Positions 9,135-18,681 of a stretch of DNA of 64,000 bases are shown here, piece after piece; the stretch's first letter is position 1, and each line of letters starts with the position of its first letter. Under the pieces are notes generated by a model, which made no database searches, was not told the DNA's origin, and was given only the letters and a program-made list of their open reading frames with translations. The stretch comes from Allomuricauda sp. (GTDB lineage Bacteria; Bacteroidota; Bacteroidia; Flavobacteriales; Flavobacteriaceae). The stretch covers positions 1 through 64,000 of the forward strand of contig JASBTQ010000009.1 in NCBI GenBank assembly GCA_030148335.1. The letters are read 5' to 3'. The translations under genes were made by a program, and so were the position numbers.

Positions 9135-9222
9135 GGCTATTTTTTAATGGTTTCATAACCTAAAGGTGATGTTCTGGTGAGGATCATTGGCGTTCTTGAT
9201 AGCTTATTTTCCTTCATTGCCA

Positions 9223-10812
9223 ATGAAAAAGGTCTTCGGGTTTGTTTATGTGGTAGTGCTCACAACTGTGCTGGTCCAATCAGTTGGTCTTGCCCAACAA
9301 GCCAATCGTACAATTTCCAATATCGGGACGCCTGATTCCACTTTTCATGCCCTTCAGAAGCGATTGGAAGAATCCAAATCTCCTATAAAAATAGCAGAGG
9401 CCCATCTGCAATTGGGCGAGTATTATCATTCCTTCGGATTGTATTCAGAGGCGATGGAGGAATACAACCAGGCGTTGGAACAATTGGGAACCGAACTGGA
9501 CGACCCACTTTTCTTCCTTCTGAACACCCATATTGGCAAGGTGTATCTCTCGCTCAACAATTTTGAATTGGCTGAACAGCATTTTGAAGAAACCCGAAAA
9601 TCATCGATACAGTTAAAGGATGATAGAGGACTTGCCATCTCCTTGGGACTGCTCGGCACAAGCCATGAAAAACAGGGGGAGTATGAGGAGGCCTTGAAAG
9701 ATCAAGAAGAAAGCCTTTCCTTGTTCGAAAAGCTGGGGGATCCGCACGGTGTGGCCATGACGAACGAGAACATTGGGAGCATTTATGAGGATTTGGAGCA
9801 GTTTGAGTTGGCTTACCAATTTTTCCGTAGGGCCTATGACTACTTGAAAGGTTCCAAATCTGTAGAAGAAGTGAATGTGCTCAACAATTTGGGAGACACA
9901 TTCAGAAAAACAGGAAAGTATGTGCCTGCATTTGAGGAAACTTCCAAAGCCTTGAACATTGCCGAGGCGCTGAACGATCTCCATCAAATGGAAAGTGCCC
10001 ACAAAGATCTGTCCAAGACCTATGCCCTCATGGGTGACTATGAAAAGGCACATGCCCACCTCCTTCAGGCGGAGGAATTCAACAGTGCCATGCTCCGATC
10101 ACAGAACACGGATCAGCTCAATGTACTCCAGACCATATACGAGACCAATAAAAAAGAAGCGGAGATCCAGTTGCTCAAGGAGCAGAACAAGGTAAGTGTC
10201 GCCAACCAAAACCTCTTGTGGGTGGCCCTGTTCGCCATTGTAGCCATCCTTACCATTGGGTACAACTATTTGGGAAGAAAAAGAAAGGCCAAGCTGAAGA
10301 TCCAGGAATACAAACAGCGAATGTTGAAGGCGGAATTGGAGAAAAAGGCCATTGAGGAGAAGAATTTGCAAGATGAAGTCCAGTTGAAAGCAGCCTCCCT
10401 GTCCCGATACAGCCTTCATTTGTCCCAGAAGAACAAGATCTTGCTGGATCTGGCGAATACCCTCAGGAACATTGCTGCCCGAAAAAACATGGATACCTCG
10501 CGCAAGATCAAGGAACTGGTGAAGGAAATCGATTTTAACCTACAGCAGGAACAGGAATGGGATGAGTTCATGATCTTTTTCAAAGAGATCCATCCAGAGT
10601 TCATCAAAAAACTATCCTCCTTATCCGAAAACAGCCTGTCGCCCGCAGAACTCCGTTTGGGGATGTTGTTGCGGTTGAACCTGTCCTCCAAGGAAATTGC
10701 CTCCATTTTGAGGGTCACACCGGACAGTGTTCGCGTGGCGCGTCACCGATTAAGAAAAAAGTTGCCCATCGACCAAAAAGAGGAGTTGGTAAATTTTATG
10801 ATCGATCTCTGA
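9223..10812 (+). CDS. TPR-repeat membrane regulator with LuxR-type HTH
   Basis: 529 residues from ATG 9223 (an in-frame TTG at 9187 is less likely because the signal peptide MKKVFGFVYVVVLTTVLVQS starts at the ATG). Tetratricopeptide repeats occupy about residues 40-320 outside the membrane, one transmembrane helix (LLWVALFAIVAILTIGYNYL) follows, then a coiled coil and a C-terminal helix-turn-helix (LSPAELRLGMLLRLNLSSKE and IASILRVTPDSVRVARHRLR). Such proteins are thought to be membrane-tethered one-component regulators in Bacteroidota. It precedes the TonB receptor/phytase pair and may control it (inference). Confidence 0.82.
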   Translation: MKKVFGFVYVVVLTTVLVQSVGLAQQANRTISNIGTPDSTFHALQKRLEESKSPIKIAEAHLQLGEYYHSFGLYSEAMEEYNQALEQLGTELDDPLFFLLNTHIGKVYLSLNNFELAEQHFEETRKSSIQLKDDRGLAISLGLLGTSHEKQGEYEEALKDQEESLSLFEKLGDPHGVAMTNENIGSIYEDLEQFELAYQFFRRAYDYLKGSKSVEEVNVLNNLGDTFRKTGKYVPAFEETSKALNIAEALNDLHQMESAHKDLSKTYALMGDYEKAHAHLLQAEEFNSAMLRSQNTDQLNVLQTIYETNKKEAEIQLLKEQNKVSVANQNLLWVALFAIVAILTIGYNYLGRKRKAKLKIQEYKQRMLKAELEKKAIEEKNLQDEVQLKAASLSRYSLHLSQKNKILLDLANTLRNIAARKNMDTSRKIKELVKEIDFNLQQEQEWDEFMIFFKEIHPEFIKKLSSLSENSLSPAELRLGMLLRLNLSSKEIASILRVTPDSVRVARHRLRKKLPIDQKEELVNFMIDL

Positions 10813-10951
10813 CCCCTTTTTTCACCTCTCATTTGGAAAAGGTTAGCCCAATGTAAACTAACTGTAATTGTTGCCCTGTTGTTTCTGCCCTTTTTCACTT
10901 TTGTTTCCTTTTTGTTTCCCTTTAATTTAAATCATAATCGACTGATATACA

Positions 10952-10959
10952 TAGTTTTG
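10952..10959 (+). promoter_or_regulatory. Candidate -7 element for the phytase-linked TonB receptor
   Basis: TAGTTTTG matches TAnnTTTG, 24 bases before the receptor ATG. No -33 TTG at the correct distance, which could mean activator dependence. Confidence 0.45.
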
Positions 10960-10983
10960 GATTGAATTCTAATACGAACCAAA

Positions 10984-13884
10984 ATGAAACTGATGAACCT
11001 TAAAAAACTAGCTTTTGTAACGCTTTTTTTACTGTTTGGCCTCGCAAATGCACAGGCCCAAATAGGAAATATACAAGGGACCATTACCGATGAAAACGGG
11101 ATATATGTCCCAGGGGCAAATGTGTATATCAAGTCCATCTCCAAGGGGGGGATAACGGATTTTGACGGGCGATTTACCTTGGTGGGCATTCCTGCCGGCG
11201 ACCACACACTGACCATTACTTATATGGGTTATGCGGATGTGGAGCAGCAAGTTTCCGTCACGGCCGGACAGACCGTTTCGGTGGGCATCGTGCTCAACCC
11301 GACCAATGTGGAGCTCGATGAGGTACAAGTAAGTGCCTATGGGCTCAGTGGTCAGGCAAAGGCGCTGAACACACAAAGAACAAACCTGAACATTACCAAT
11401 GTGGTGTCCACTGACCAAATCGGAAAATTTCCCGATGCGAACATTGGGGATGCCGTCAAGCGTATTCCCGGAATCACCATGCAGGTGGACCAAGGGGAAG
11501 CCAGGAACATTATCGTACGGGGTCTATCCCCACAATTGAACTCCGTGACCCTGAACGGGAGCAGGATCCCATCTGCGGAAGCGGACAACAGGAACATCCA
11601 AATGGATTTGATCCCTTCAGATATGATCCAGACCATTGAAGTGAACAAAGCCGTTACCCCTGATATGGATGCAGACGCCTTGGGGGGATCTGTGAACTTG
11701 GTCACCCGGACTGCACCGCAAGGGTTCAGGCTTTCGGCCACCGCTGGTTCAGGGGTGAACTTTATTACCGATAAAGGTATTTGGAACGGATCACTCTTGG
11801 TAGGAGATCGTACCAACGATGGCAAATTTGGATGGATGGTTTCGGCCACCATCAACGATAATGATTTTGGATCGCACAACATCGAGGCCGAATGGACCGA
11901 TGAATTTGAATACAACACAGGTGTGGAGGACGAAGAGGGTGAGCCTATTTTGGAAGAAGTGGATGTGGATCCCTATACCAATGTCACCGAGCAACGCACC
12001 TATTTGGTGCAACGGGTAAGACGTAGCTTTGCGGCCAATTTTGATTTCCAGATCAACCCGAGCAATAATATCTTCCTGAAGACCATGTACAACTGGAGAG
12101 ACGACCGTGAAAACCGGTTTGCCTTGACCCAGGAGGTATTGGACGGAGAGGATATCGAGGAAGGCGACTTTACCATTGCCAATGGGGTGCCCACAAGGTT
12201 TCCGGCTGAGGTGGTCCGGGAAACCAAGGGAGGTATCGCCGGAGGGCGTAACCAAAACCGTAGGTTGGAAGATCAGCGTATGCAGAACTATACCCTTGGC
12301 GGTAACCACTTGTTCGGTAGCCTAAAGTTCGACTGGATGGGGTCTTATGCCAAGGCATCCGAGGAACGCTTGAACGAAAGATATGCGGTCTATGCCACCG
12401 AATACATCGTCAACAACGACAACAGCAACCCAAGATACCCGATCATGACCGCTGCCAATGCCAGTGATTTCAACGATTTGGGGGCATTTGAATTTGACGA
12501 ACTGACCAACGAGAACCAGTACACCGAAGAAGAGGACATGAACTTCTTTACCAATTTTGAATTGCCTGCTGACCTATTGGGCAATGGCGGTACAATAAAG
12601 TTCGGTGCCAGGGGACGCTTTAAGACCAAGGAAAGAAACAACGATTTCTTCGAATACGATTTTGAGGACCTGTACCCTAACTTGGCCGATTTGCCGGTCA
12701 AGGACTACACCAATCCTGATTTCTTGGCTGGGAACAAATATCAGGCAGGAAATTTTGCCAGTGAAGAATGGTTGGGTTCCTTGGACCTGAACAGTACCAA
12801 TGGGGAAGCAGCTCCTAGAGAATTCCTTCCAGGCAATTTTGAAGTGAAGGAAAATGTATGGGCCGCCTATGCCATGATCAACCAAAAAGTAACCGATAAG
12901 TTGAGCATATTGGCAGGTCTTCGGATGGAAAACACCAAATTGGAGACCGAGGGTAATAGGGTGACCTATATTGAAGAGGACGAAGATGCCGGAATAGAGG
13001 AGGGGATTGAAGTGGAACAGGTTTCCGATGAGAACTCGTACACCAATCTATTGCCTGGCATCCATTTTAAGTATGATTTGGATAATAGTACCGTTTTGAG
13101 GCTGGCTTGGACCAATACGTTGGCCCGCCCCAACTATGTGGACTTGATTCCAAGGGCAGAAATTGTGAATGAGGATAGTGAAGTCATTGTGGGCAACCCA
13201 GAGCTTGATCCTACCACTTCCATGAACTTTGACTTCAATGCCGAGCACTATTTTGAAAGTGTGGGGATCATCTCTGGAGGTGTTTTTTACAAAAGGATAA
13301 ATGATTTCATCTACACCTACATCACAGAGGCAGAAGACGACACCTTTGGTGTCGGTACCACAGGGTATGATGTGTTCCAACCCTTGAATGGCGACGCTGC
13401 TTCCATTTTTGGTGCTGAGGTCTCCTTCCAGCGACAGTTAGATTTCTTGCCCGGTTTTGCCAGAAATTTCAGTATCTATCTGAATTACACCTATTTGAGT
13501 TCAAGTGCCGACGGCATCCGCAACGAGGATGGAGACGAACGTACCGATCTGGACCTGCCCAACACTGCACCCAATATGTTCAACGGGTCTTTGGGTTATG
13601 CCGATAAAAGGTTCAGCGCAAGGTTGTCTGCCAACTTCTCCGATTCCTATATCGATGAAATCGGGGGCAACGCCTTTGAGGACAGGTACTATGACACCCA
13701 GTTCTTCCTGGATTTCAATGCAAGCTACGCTATCAACAAGAACCTAAGGCTCTATGCAGATGTCAACAACATCACCAACCAACCATTGCGCTATTTCCAA
13801 AGTGTAAAGGAAAGGACCCAACAGGCCGAGTTCTACGATATCCGCTTTACTTTTGGATTGAAGTACGACCTTTTCAAAAAATAG
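10984..13884 (+). CDS. TonB-dependent outer-membrane receptor (phytase-linked)
   Basis: 966 residues: signal peptide (MKLMNLKKLAFVTLFLLFGL, cleavage near ANAQAQ), a CarboxypepD_reg-like beta-sandwich (about 27-115), plug domain (about 135-245, with IGKFPDANIGDAVKRIPGI and NIIVRGLSPQLNSVTLNG) and a 22-strand-type barrel ending FTFGLKYDLFKK. The plug motif resembles the TonB-Xanth-Caul subgroup, not SusC, and no SusD follows. The next gene is a beta-propeller phytase lipoprotein, so phytate or inositol phosphates are plausible ligands (inference). Confidence 0.93.
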   Translation: MKLMNLKKLAFVTLFLLFGLANAQAQIGNIQGTITDENGIYVPGANVYIKSISKGGITDFDGRFTLVGIPAGDHTLTITYMGYADVEQQVSVTAGQTVSVGIVLNPTNVELDEVQVSAYGLSGQAKALNTQRTNLNITNVVSTDQIGKFPDANIGDAVKRIPGITMQVDQGEARNIIVRGLSPQLNSVTLNGSRIPSAEADNRNIQMDLIPSDMIQTIEVNKAVTPDMDADALGGSVNLVTRTAPQGFRLSATAGSGVNFITDKGIWNGSLLVGDRTNDGKFGWMVSATINDNDFGSHNIEAEWTDEFEYNTGVEDEEGEPILEEVDVDPYTNVTEQRTYLVQRVRRSFAANFDFQINPSNNIFLKTMYNWRDDRENRFALTQEVLDGEDIEEGDFTIANGVPTRFPAEVVRETKGGIAGGRNQNRRLEDQRMQNYTLGGNHLFGSLKFDWMGSYAKASEERLNERYAVYATEYIVNNDNSNPRYPIMTAANASDFNDLGAFEFDELTNENQYTEEEDMNFFTNFELPADLLGNGGTIKFGARGRFKTKERNNDFFEYDFEDLYPNLADLPVKDYTNPDFLAGNKYQAGNFASEEWLGSLDLNSTNGEAAPREFLPGNFEVKENVWAAYAMINQKVTDKLSILAGLRMENTKLETEGNRVTYIEEDEDAGIEEGIEVEQVSDENSYTNLLPGIHFKYDLDNSTVLRLAWTNTLARPNYVDLIPRAEIVNEDSEVIVGNPELDPTTSMNFDFNAEHYFESVGIISGGVFYKRINDFIYTYITEAEDDTFGVGTTGYDVFQPLNGDAASIFGAEVSFQRQLDFLPGFARNFSIYLNYTYLSSSADGIRNEDGDERTDLDLPNTAPNMFNGSLGYADKRFSARLSANFSDSYIDEIGGNAFEDRYYDTQFFLDFNASYAINKNLRLYADVNNITNQPLRYFQSVKERTQQAEFYDIRFTFGLKYDLFKK

Positions 13885-14007
13885 GAGGGTGCATATCTAT
13901 ATTAGAAAAACAAACAAAGTCGCATCGGGCAGTGTCAGGAATTCACAAGGGTAAAACCAAAAAGTTCCTGATGCTGATCGACTTGACAAAATGCAAATGA
14001 ATTCATT

Positions 14008-15030
14008 ATGATCAAAAGATATATCCCATTTTGTATGCTATTGGCCATGATTTCCTGCAAGCAGCAAGGAAGTAAGCTGCCGGCCATCGCCCCGGACATC
14101 ATTACCGAAAAAGCACCCAACGATACCGATGACCCTGCCATTTGGATCCATCCCGAAGATGCCTCAAAGAGCATCGTTTTTGGAACCGATAAGGAGACCA
14201 ACGGTGGCGTCTATGCCTACGACCTGAACGGAAAAATCATTAGGGAAAAATCAATTACGGATATCCAACGGCCCAACAATGTGGATGTGGAATATGGCTT
14301 CCAGTTGAACGATTCCGTTGCCGTGGATGTGATTGCTTTCACGGAACGCGAGAAACAACAGATCCGATTGTTTTCCGTTCCCGATATGAAACCTTTGGAT
14401 GGTGACGGTTTCCCCGTTTTTGAAGATGAAACGGATGTGGAACAGCGTTTGGCCATGGGAATCAGTCTGTACAAATCACCCAAAGATTCATCAATCTATG
14501 CCATTGTGGGCCGAAAGATTGGCCCCAGCGGTTCTTACCTCTATCAATATAAATTGGAATCCGACAGCACAGGGGTTTCTACCCTTTTGGTGCGGAAATT
14601 CGGAAGCTTTACCGGAGGAAAGGAAATCGAGGCGATTGCCGTGGACAACGAGCTGGGCTTTGTGTACTATTCCGATGAGGGCGAATGCGTGAAAAAATAT
14701 CATGCGGAACCCAGCATGGGCAACGAAGAACTGGCCTGTTTTGGAGGCGAGCTGTTTTTGGAGGACATTGAAGGAATTGCCATCGCCAAATATCCCAACG
14801 GAGAGGGCTATATCATTGTTTCCGATCAGCAAAGGGGGCAATTCAACATTTTCTCCCGAAAGGACAACAGCTTTATCAAAGCGGTGAACCTATCCACGAC
14901 CGAGACCGATGGTTGCGATGTAGTCACGGTGCCTTTGAACGATACCTTCCCGAATGGTCTCTTTGCCGCTATGAACGACGCGAAGGACTTTTATTTTTAT
15001 GATCTGGGAAAGGTGTTGGATTTGGATTGA
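14008..15030 (+). CDS. Beta-propeller phytase (3-phytase), lipoprotein
   Basis: 340 residues. A lipoprotein signal ends in AMISC (Cys17). The body fits a calcium-dependent six-bladed beta-propeller phytase: DTDDPAIWIHPEDASKSIVF, TDKETNGGVYAYDLNGK, RPNNVDVEYGF, GGKEIEAIAVDNELGFVYYS and DGCDVVTVPL. The family hydrolyses phytate stepwise, releasing phosphate. Location is probably the cell surface or periplasm through the lipid anchor. It follows the TonB receptor by 123 bp and converges tightly on the next gene. Confidence 0.92.
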   Translation: MIKRYIPFCMLLAMISCKQQGSKLPAIAPDIITEKAPNDTDDPAIWIHPEDASKSIVFGTDKETNGGVYAYDLNGKIIREKSITDIQRPNNVDVEYGFQLNDSVAVDVIAFTEREKQQIRLFSVPDMKPLDGDGFPVFEDETDVEQRLAMGISLYKSPKDSSIYAIVGRKIGPSGSYLYQYKLESDSTGVSTLLVRKFGSFTGGKEIEAIAVDNELGFVYYSDEGECVKKYHAEPSMGNEELACFGGELFLEDIEGIAIAKYPNGEGYIIVSDQQRGQFNIFSRKDNSFIKAVNLSTTETDGCDVVTVPLNDTFPNGLFAAMNDAKDFYFYDLGKVLDLD

Positions 15031-15033
15031 CGC

Positions 15034-16146
15034 CTAAAAACGAAGTTTCCGTTTTCGGGCCGTGATTTCCCAAGTGTCGAATTTCCTTCCGTTTTTGATC
15101 ACCGATACTTCATCATGAAGATTGATGGTGGGGCAAATGTGGTAGGGAACACCGTAGAGCACGTCCCCGACCTTCCATTTGTCCCAGTCCTGAACCTTGA
15201 TCACCCCATGTTCTTCACTTTGTGAAACCAGTTCATAGGTATCAAGGTTCAGGAATTTTATGCGTTTGTCAACAGGGTTTTCGGAAGCCACGGATTTATG
15301 GCCCATATCCACGGTAATGATGCCCTCGGTGGGTTTGGAGATGATGCGGGTGACCAGAAGGGCAGCATATTTAAACTCCTGTTCCGTCAATTTTTCGCCA
15401 TACCCCCAATCCCAGAGCACGCAGGTACCCGGACTGGTGATCCTGTTTTCCTGCAATACATGTGAGGTGAAAGAAGGTGTTCCCCCACAGATGAGTTGGG
15501 CTTGTGGATAATCTATTCGGAGGGTCTCAAAATAGGTTTGCACATCCCTGACACCTGATTCTATCTTTTCCTTCCGGACCGAAAAATCAGCGTCCCTCAA
15601 ATGACCATCATAGGCATGCAATCCTTTGAATGACAGGTTTTTGCAAATTTTCAAATAATCCAGCAACACATCTAGCTCCGTCCCGATCTTGATTCCGGAA
15701 CGGTCCATACCATTGTTGATGTCGATATGGATATTGACGATGAGTTCCTGTTCCAGGGCTTTTTGGTTCAACAATTCGGCGCTGTCAATATTGTCGATCA
15801 AGGTCGAAAACTGCGTATCGGGAAAGTTCTGGACCAATTGGATGAACCTATCCACTTTGGGCCCCACCATTTGATGTGCGATCAGAATGGATGCTGCCCC
15901 GGCCTCGGCGGCCATTTCCGCTTCGGCTATGGTCGAGGCCTTGAAGCTGGTAATGCCCGACTCCACTAAAAATTGCATCACTTTGGGCATTTTGTTGGTC
16001 TTGATATGGGGCATCAACCTTTGGGTGTCCCCAACCGCCAAAGAGATCATCTTTTGTATGTTGTAGGCTAAGTGGTCCAGATAGAGTACCACGGAGGGAG
16101 AGTCCACAGTTTCCAAATTCTGAATGGGGTACCAGTTGTTTTCCAT
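15034..16146 (-). CDS. D-threonine aldolase-like PLP enzyme (alanine racemase N-terminal fold)
   Basis: About 370 residues from MENNWYPIQN. The N-terminal TIM barrel carries the PLP lysine in MPHIKTNKMPKVMQ. The C-terminal domain carries YHICPTINLHDEV, where family members bind the catalytic metal. This fits the D-TA family (cleavage of D-3-hydroxy amino acids to glycine and aldehyde), although other D-amino-acid lyases share the fold. The longer upstream in-frame start is less likely. It is transcribed towards the phytase gene with four bases between stops. Confidence 0.85.
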   Translation of the reverse strand: MENNWYPIQNLETVDSPSVVLYLDHLAYNIQKMISLAVGDTQRLMPHIKTNKMPKVMQFLVESGITSFKASTIAEAEMAAEAGAASILIAHQMVGPKVDRFIQLVQNFPDTQFSTLIDNIDSAELLNQKALEQELIVNIHIDINNGMDRSGIKIGTELDVLLDYLKICKNLSFKGLHAYDGHLRDADFSVRKEKIESGVRDVQTYFETLRIDYPQAQLICGGTPSFTSHVLQENRITSPGTCVLWDWGYGEKLTEQEFKYAALLVTRIISKPTEGIITVDMGHKSVASENPVDKRIKFLNLDTYELVSQSEEHGVIKVQDWDKWKVGDVLYGVPYHICPTINLHDEVSVIKNGRKFDTWEITARKRKLRF

Positions 16147-16317
16147 TGTTGGGATTTTTGATCGTATAAAGGTAAGGATAGGTGGGCAATAAAAAGAGCT
16201 CTCCAAAAGTGTCATTCTGAACTAAATGAAAAATCTCCGATTTCCCACCATAAGCACGAAGGATCAAAACGATTGGCTTTGAAAAGAAAACCCTCACATT
16301 GCTGCAAGGGTTTTAAT

Positions 16318-16358
16318 TCTCAAGTCTAGTATCTCACATCTAGAATCTAATATCTATA
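16318..16358. repeat. Short degenerate TCTA-type repeat tract
   Basis: The intergenic tract contains several near-copies of a 7-9 base unit (TCTAGTATC, TCACATC, TAGAATC, TAATATC, TATAATA). A related motif occurs at 44594-44638. No coding potential. Confidence 0.45.
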
Positions 16359-17663
16359 ATAATCCGGTTTGAAAGGACCATCAACGGTAACGCCGATATA
16401 TTCGGCCTGGTCTTCCTTGAGTTCGGTAAGCTCGGCACCCAAACGGGCCAAATGCAGTTTGGCCACTTTTTCGTCCAAGTGCTTCGGAAGCATATATACC
16501 TCATTTTCATACTTGTCACTATGGTTCCATAGCTCTATTTGTGCCAAAGTCTGGTTGGTGAACGAGTTGCTCATCACAAAACTAGGGTGCCCTGTGGCAC
16601 AGCCCAAGTTGACCAATCGGCCCTCGGCCAAAACAATGATGTCCTTGCCCTCAATGGTATATTTGTCCACCTGTGGTTTTATCTCGTCCTTAGTGTCGCC
16701 ATATGCGCCGTTCAACCAGGCCATATCGATCTCATTGTCAAAATGTCCAATGTTGCAGACAATGGCCTTGTCCTTCATGGCCCTAAAGTGCTCTTCGCGG
16801 ATAATGTCCTTGTTTCCAGTCGTGGTGATCACGATATCGGCATTGGCGACCACGGTCTCCAATTTTTTCACTTCATAGCCGTCCATACAGGCCTGTAGGG
16901 CACAGATGGGATCTATTTCGGTAACGGTCACAATGGATCCTGCCCCTCGGAAGGAGGCTGCGGTACCTTTACCCACATCACCATAACCGGCAACCACTAC
17001 GCGCTTTCCGGCGAGCATGGTATCTGTGGCCCTTCGGATGGCATCCACAGCACTTTCACGGCAACCATATTTGTTGTCGAACTTGGATTTGGTCACAGAA
17101 TCGTTCACGTTGATGGCGGGCATGGGCAAAGTGCCCTTCTTCACTCGTTCATACAAACGGTGCACCCCTGTGGTGGTCTCCTCGGATAGTCCTTTGACGC
17201 CGGGGGCCAATTCAGGATATTTGTCCAAGACCATGTTGGTAAGGTCACCACCATCGTCCAAGATCATGTTCAGGGGTTTTCTGTCCTCTCCAAAGAACAA
17301 TGTTTGCTCAATGCACCAATCAAATTCCTGTGCGTTCATTCCTTTCCAGGCATACACGGGAACCCCTGCTGCGGCAATGGCGGCGGCGGCATGGTCCTGT
17401 GTGGAAAAGATGTTGCAGGAACTCCAGGTCACCTCGGCACCAAGGGCCACCAAGGTCTCGATAAGAACCGCTGTTTGGATGGTCATGTGCAGGCAACCGG
17501 CTATTCGGGCACCCTTCAGGGGCTGTTGGTTCCCGTATTCCTCACGCAACGCCATAAGTCCTGGCATTTCCGCTTCGGCAAGCTCAATCTCTTTTCTTCC
17601 CCAACTTGCAAGGGAGATATCCTTTACCTTATAAGGTATGTACGGAATTGTCTTTGTGCTCAT
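16347..17663 (-). CDS. ahcY: Adenosylhomocysteinase
   Basis: Hydrolyses S-adenosylhomocysteine to adenosine and homocysteine in the methyl cycle. 438 residues. Substrate domain includes [20 protein letters not shown]. The NAD domain has [19 protein letters not shown], and the protein ends with the invariant KPDYYRY. Cytosolic, normally a tetramer. Single gene with its own promoter, divergent from the phosphopantetheinyl transferase. Confidence 0.97.
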   Translation of the reverse strand: MSTKTIPYIPYKVKDISLASWGRKEIELAEAEMPGLMALREEYGNQQPLKGARIAGCLHMTIQTAVLIETLVALGAEVTWSSCNIFSTQDHAAAAIAAAGVPVYAWKGMNAQEFDWCIEQTLFFGEDRKPLNMILDDGGDLTNMVLDKYPELAPGVKGLSEETTTGVHRLYERVKKGTLPMPAINVNDSVTKSKFDNKYGCRESAVDAIRRATDTMLAGKRVVVAGYGDVGKGTAASFRGAGSIVTVTEIDPICALQACMDGYEVKKLETVVANADIVITTTGNKDIIREEHFRAMKDKAIVCNIGHFDNEIDMAWLNGAYGDTKDEIKPQVDKYTIEGKDIIVLAEGRLVNLGCATGHPSFVMSNSFTNQTLAQIELWNHSDKYENEVYMLPKHLDEKVAKLHLARLGAELTELKEDQAEYIGVTVDGPFKPDYYRY

Positions 17664-17707
17664 ACTTTATGTATATTTACTTTTGTAGCTTCGCTTTATT
17701 AGTGCGA

Positions 17708-17715
17708 CAAAGATA
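17708..17715 (-). promoter_or_regulatory. Promoter -7 element for ahcY
   Basis: Minus strand TATCTTTG matches TAnnTTTG, 45 bases upstream of the ahcY start codon. Confidence 0.55.
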
Positions 17716-17737
17716 CAAATTCGCTTAACTTCTGGCC

Positions 17738-18379
17738 ATGCCCATTTACAAAACCATAACAGTTTCTCCCACCACCAAAGTCTATGTCTGGAAGGTCACA
17801 GAACCTGAGACCCAGCTATCTAGGAAAGTGGAGCTCACCCCGCATTGCCAGAACCGGATGGACGGTATGAAATCCGAGGCACACCGCAGGGCATTCCTGA
17901 GCATAAGGCACCTTTTGGCAGAGGCCGGATACAAGGACAGCGACCTTTACTACGATGATTTTGGCAAGCCCCATCTAAAAGATGGGAGCTACATTTCGAT
18001 TACCCATTCCCACAATTTTACAGGGATTATTGTGAGCGAGACCGATGAGGTGGGCATCGATATAGAGATGCAGCGGGACAAGATCCTGAATATTGCACAC
18101 AAGTTCACGCCTATCGAGGAGTACAAGACCTTGGCCAATGCGGAGGCCATCATCCGCAAACTGACCATAGTTTGGGGCGCGAAGGAATCCCTTTATAAAA
18201 TATATGCACAGCAGGGTCTCAGCTTTTTAAGGCACATCAATGTCATGGATTTTACGTTTGATGATTCACGAACCGTGGCCGAAATCCTATACAAGGGCAA
18301 AAAATCGCAGTATGATGTCGAGTTTTTTGAATTTGAGGGATTCACGTGCGTATATGCACTCAAAATGATGGGCGGGTGA
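17738..18379 (+). CDS. 4'-phosphopantetheinyl transferase superfamily protein
   Basis: 213 residues with the paired magnesium/CoA motifs VGIDIEMQRDK and WGAKESLYKIYA, separated by about 45 residues as in Sfp/AcpT-type enzymes. It transfers the phosphopantetheine arm of CoA to a Ser of carrier proteins. A lone copy beside ahcY, with no polyketide or peptide synthetase nearby, suggests a general carrier-protein role. Function is inferred from motifs. Confidence 0.87.
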   Translation: MPIYKTITVSPTTKVYVWKVTEPETQLSRKVELTPHCQNRMDGMKSEAHRRAFLSIRHLLAEAGYKDSDLYYDDFGKPHLKDGSYISITHSHNFTGIIVSETDEVGIDIEMQRDKILNIAHKFTPIEEYKTLANAEAIIRKLTIVWGAKESLYKIYAQQGLSFLRHINVMDFTFDDSRTVAEILYKGKKSQYDVEFFEFEGFTCVYALKMMGG

Positions 18380-18393
18380 CCATTTCTTTTTAG

Positions 18394-18401
18394 TAGTTTT
18401 G
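18394..18401 (+). promoter_or_regulatory. Promoter -7 element for the thiamine-linked operon
   Basis: TAGTTTTG matches TAnnTTTG, 19 bases before the next ATG. The 41-base gap leaves no room for a TPP riboswitch here. Confidence 0.55.
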
Positions 18402-18420
18402 CCCCTGAAAAAATGTTCCC

Positions 18421-18681
18421 ATGGAAATATCCGTAGAGCTCAGCCTCACCCCTTTGCAGGATGACTTTGAGGCCCCTATCATTGATTTTATCAAAAGATT
18501 GCGTGCCTCCGGGCTCACCGTTCTGGAAAATCCATTGAGCACACAAGTGTTCGGGGACTACGACAAGGTCATGGCGCTGCTACAGACCGAGATCAAGGAA
18601 TCATTCAATGCGCTGGACCATGTGGTACTGGCCATGAAAGTGGTAAAATCCGACAGAAGTGGTTATGAGCCCCATTTTTGA
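18421..18681 (+). CDS. Thiamine-binding (YkoF/MTH1187-like) family protein
   Basis: 86 residues (MEISVELSLTPLQDDFEAPI; LTVLENPLSTQVFGDYDKVM) matching the small ferredoxin-like thiamine-binding/UPF0045 fold. Family members bind thiamine or hydroxymethylpyrimidine compounds in the cytosol. It overlaps the PnuC-like transporter by 17 bp, which supports a thiamine link. A strict functional claim would need structural comparison. Confidence 0.75.
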   Translation: MEISVELSLTPLQDDFEAPIIDFIKRLRASGLTVLENPLSTQVFGDYDKVMALLQTEIKESFNALDHVVLAMKVVKSDRSGYEPHF

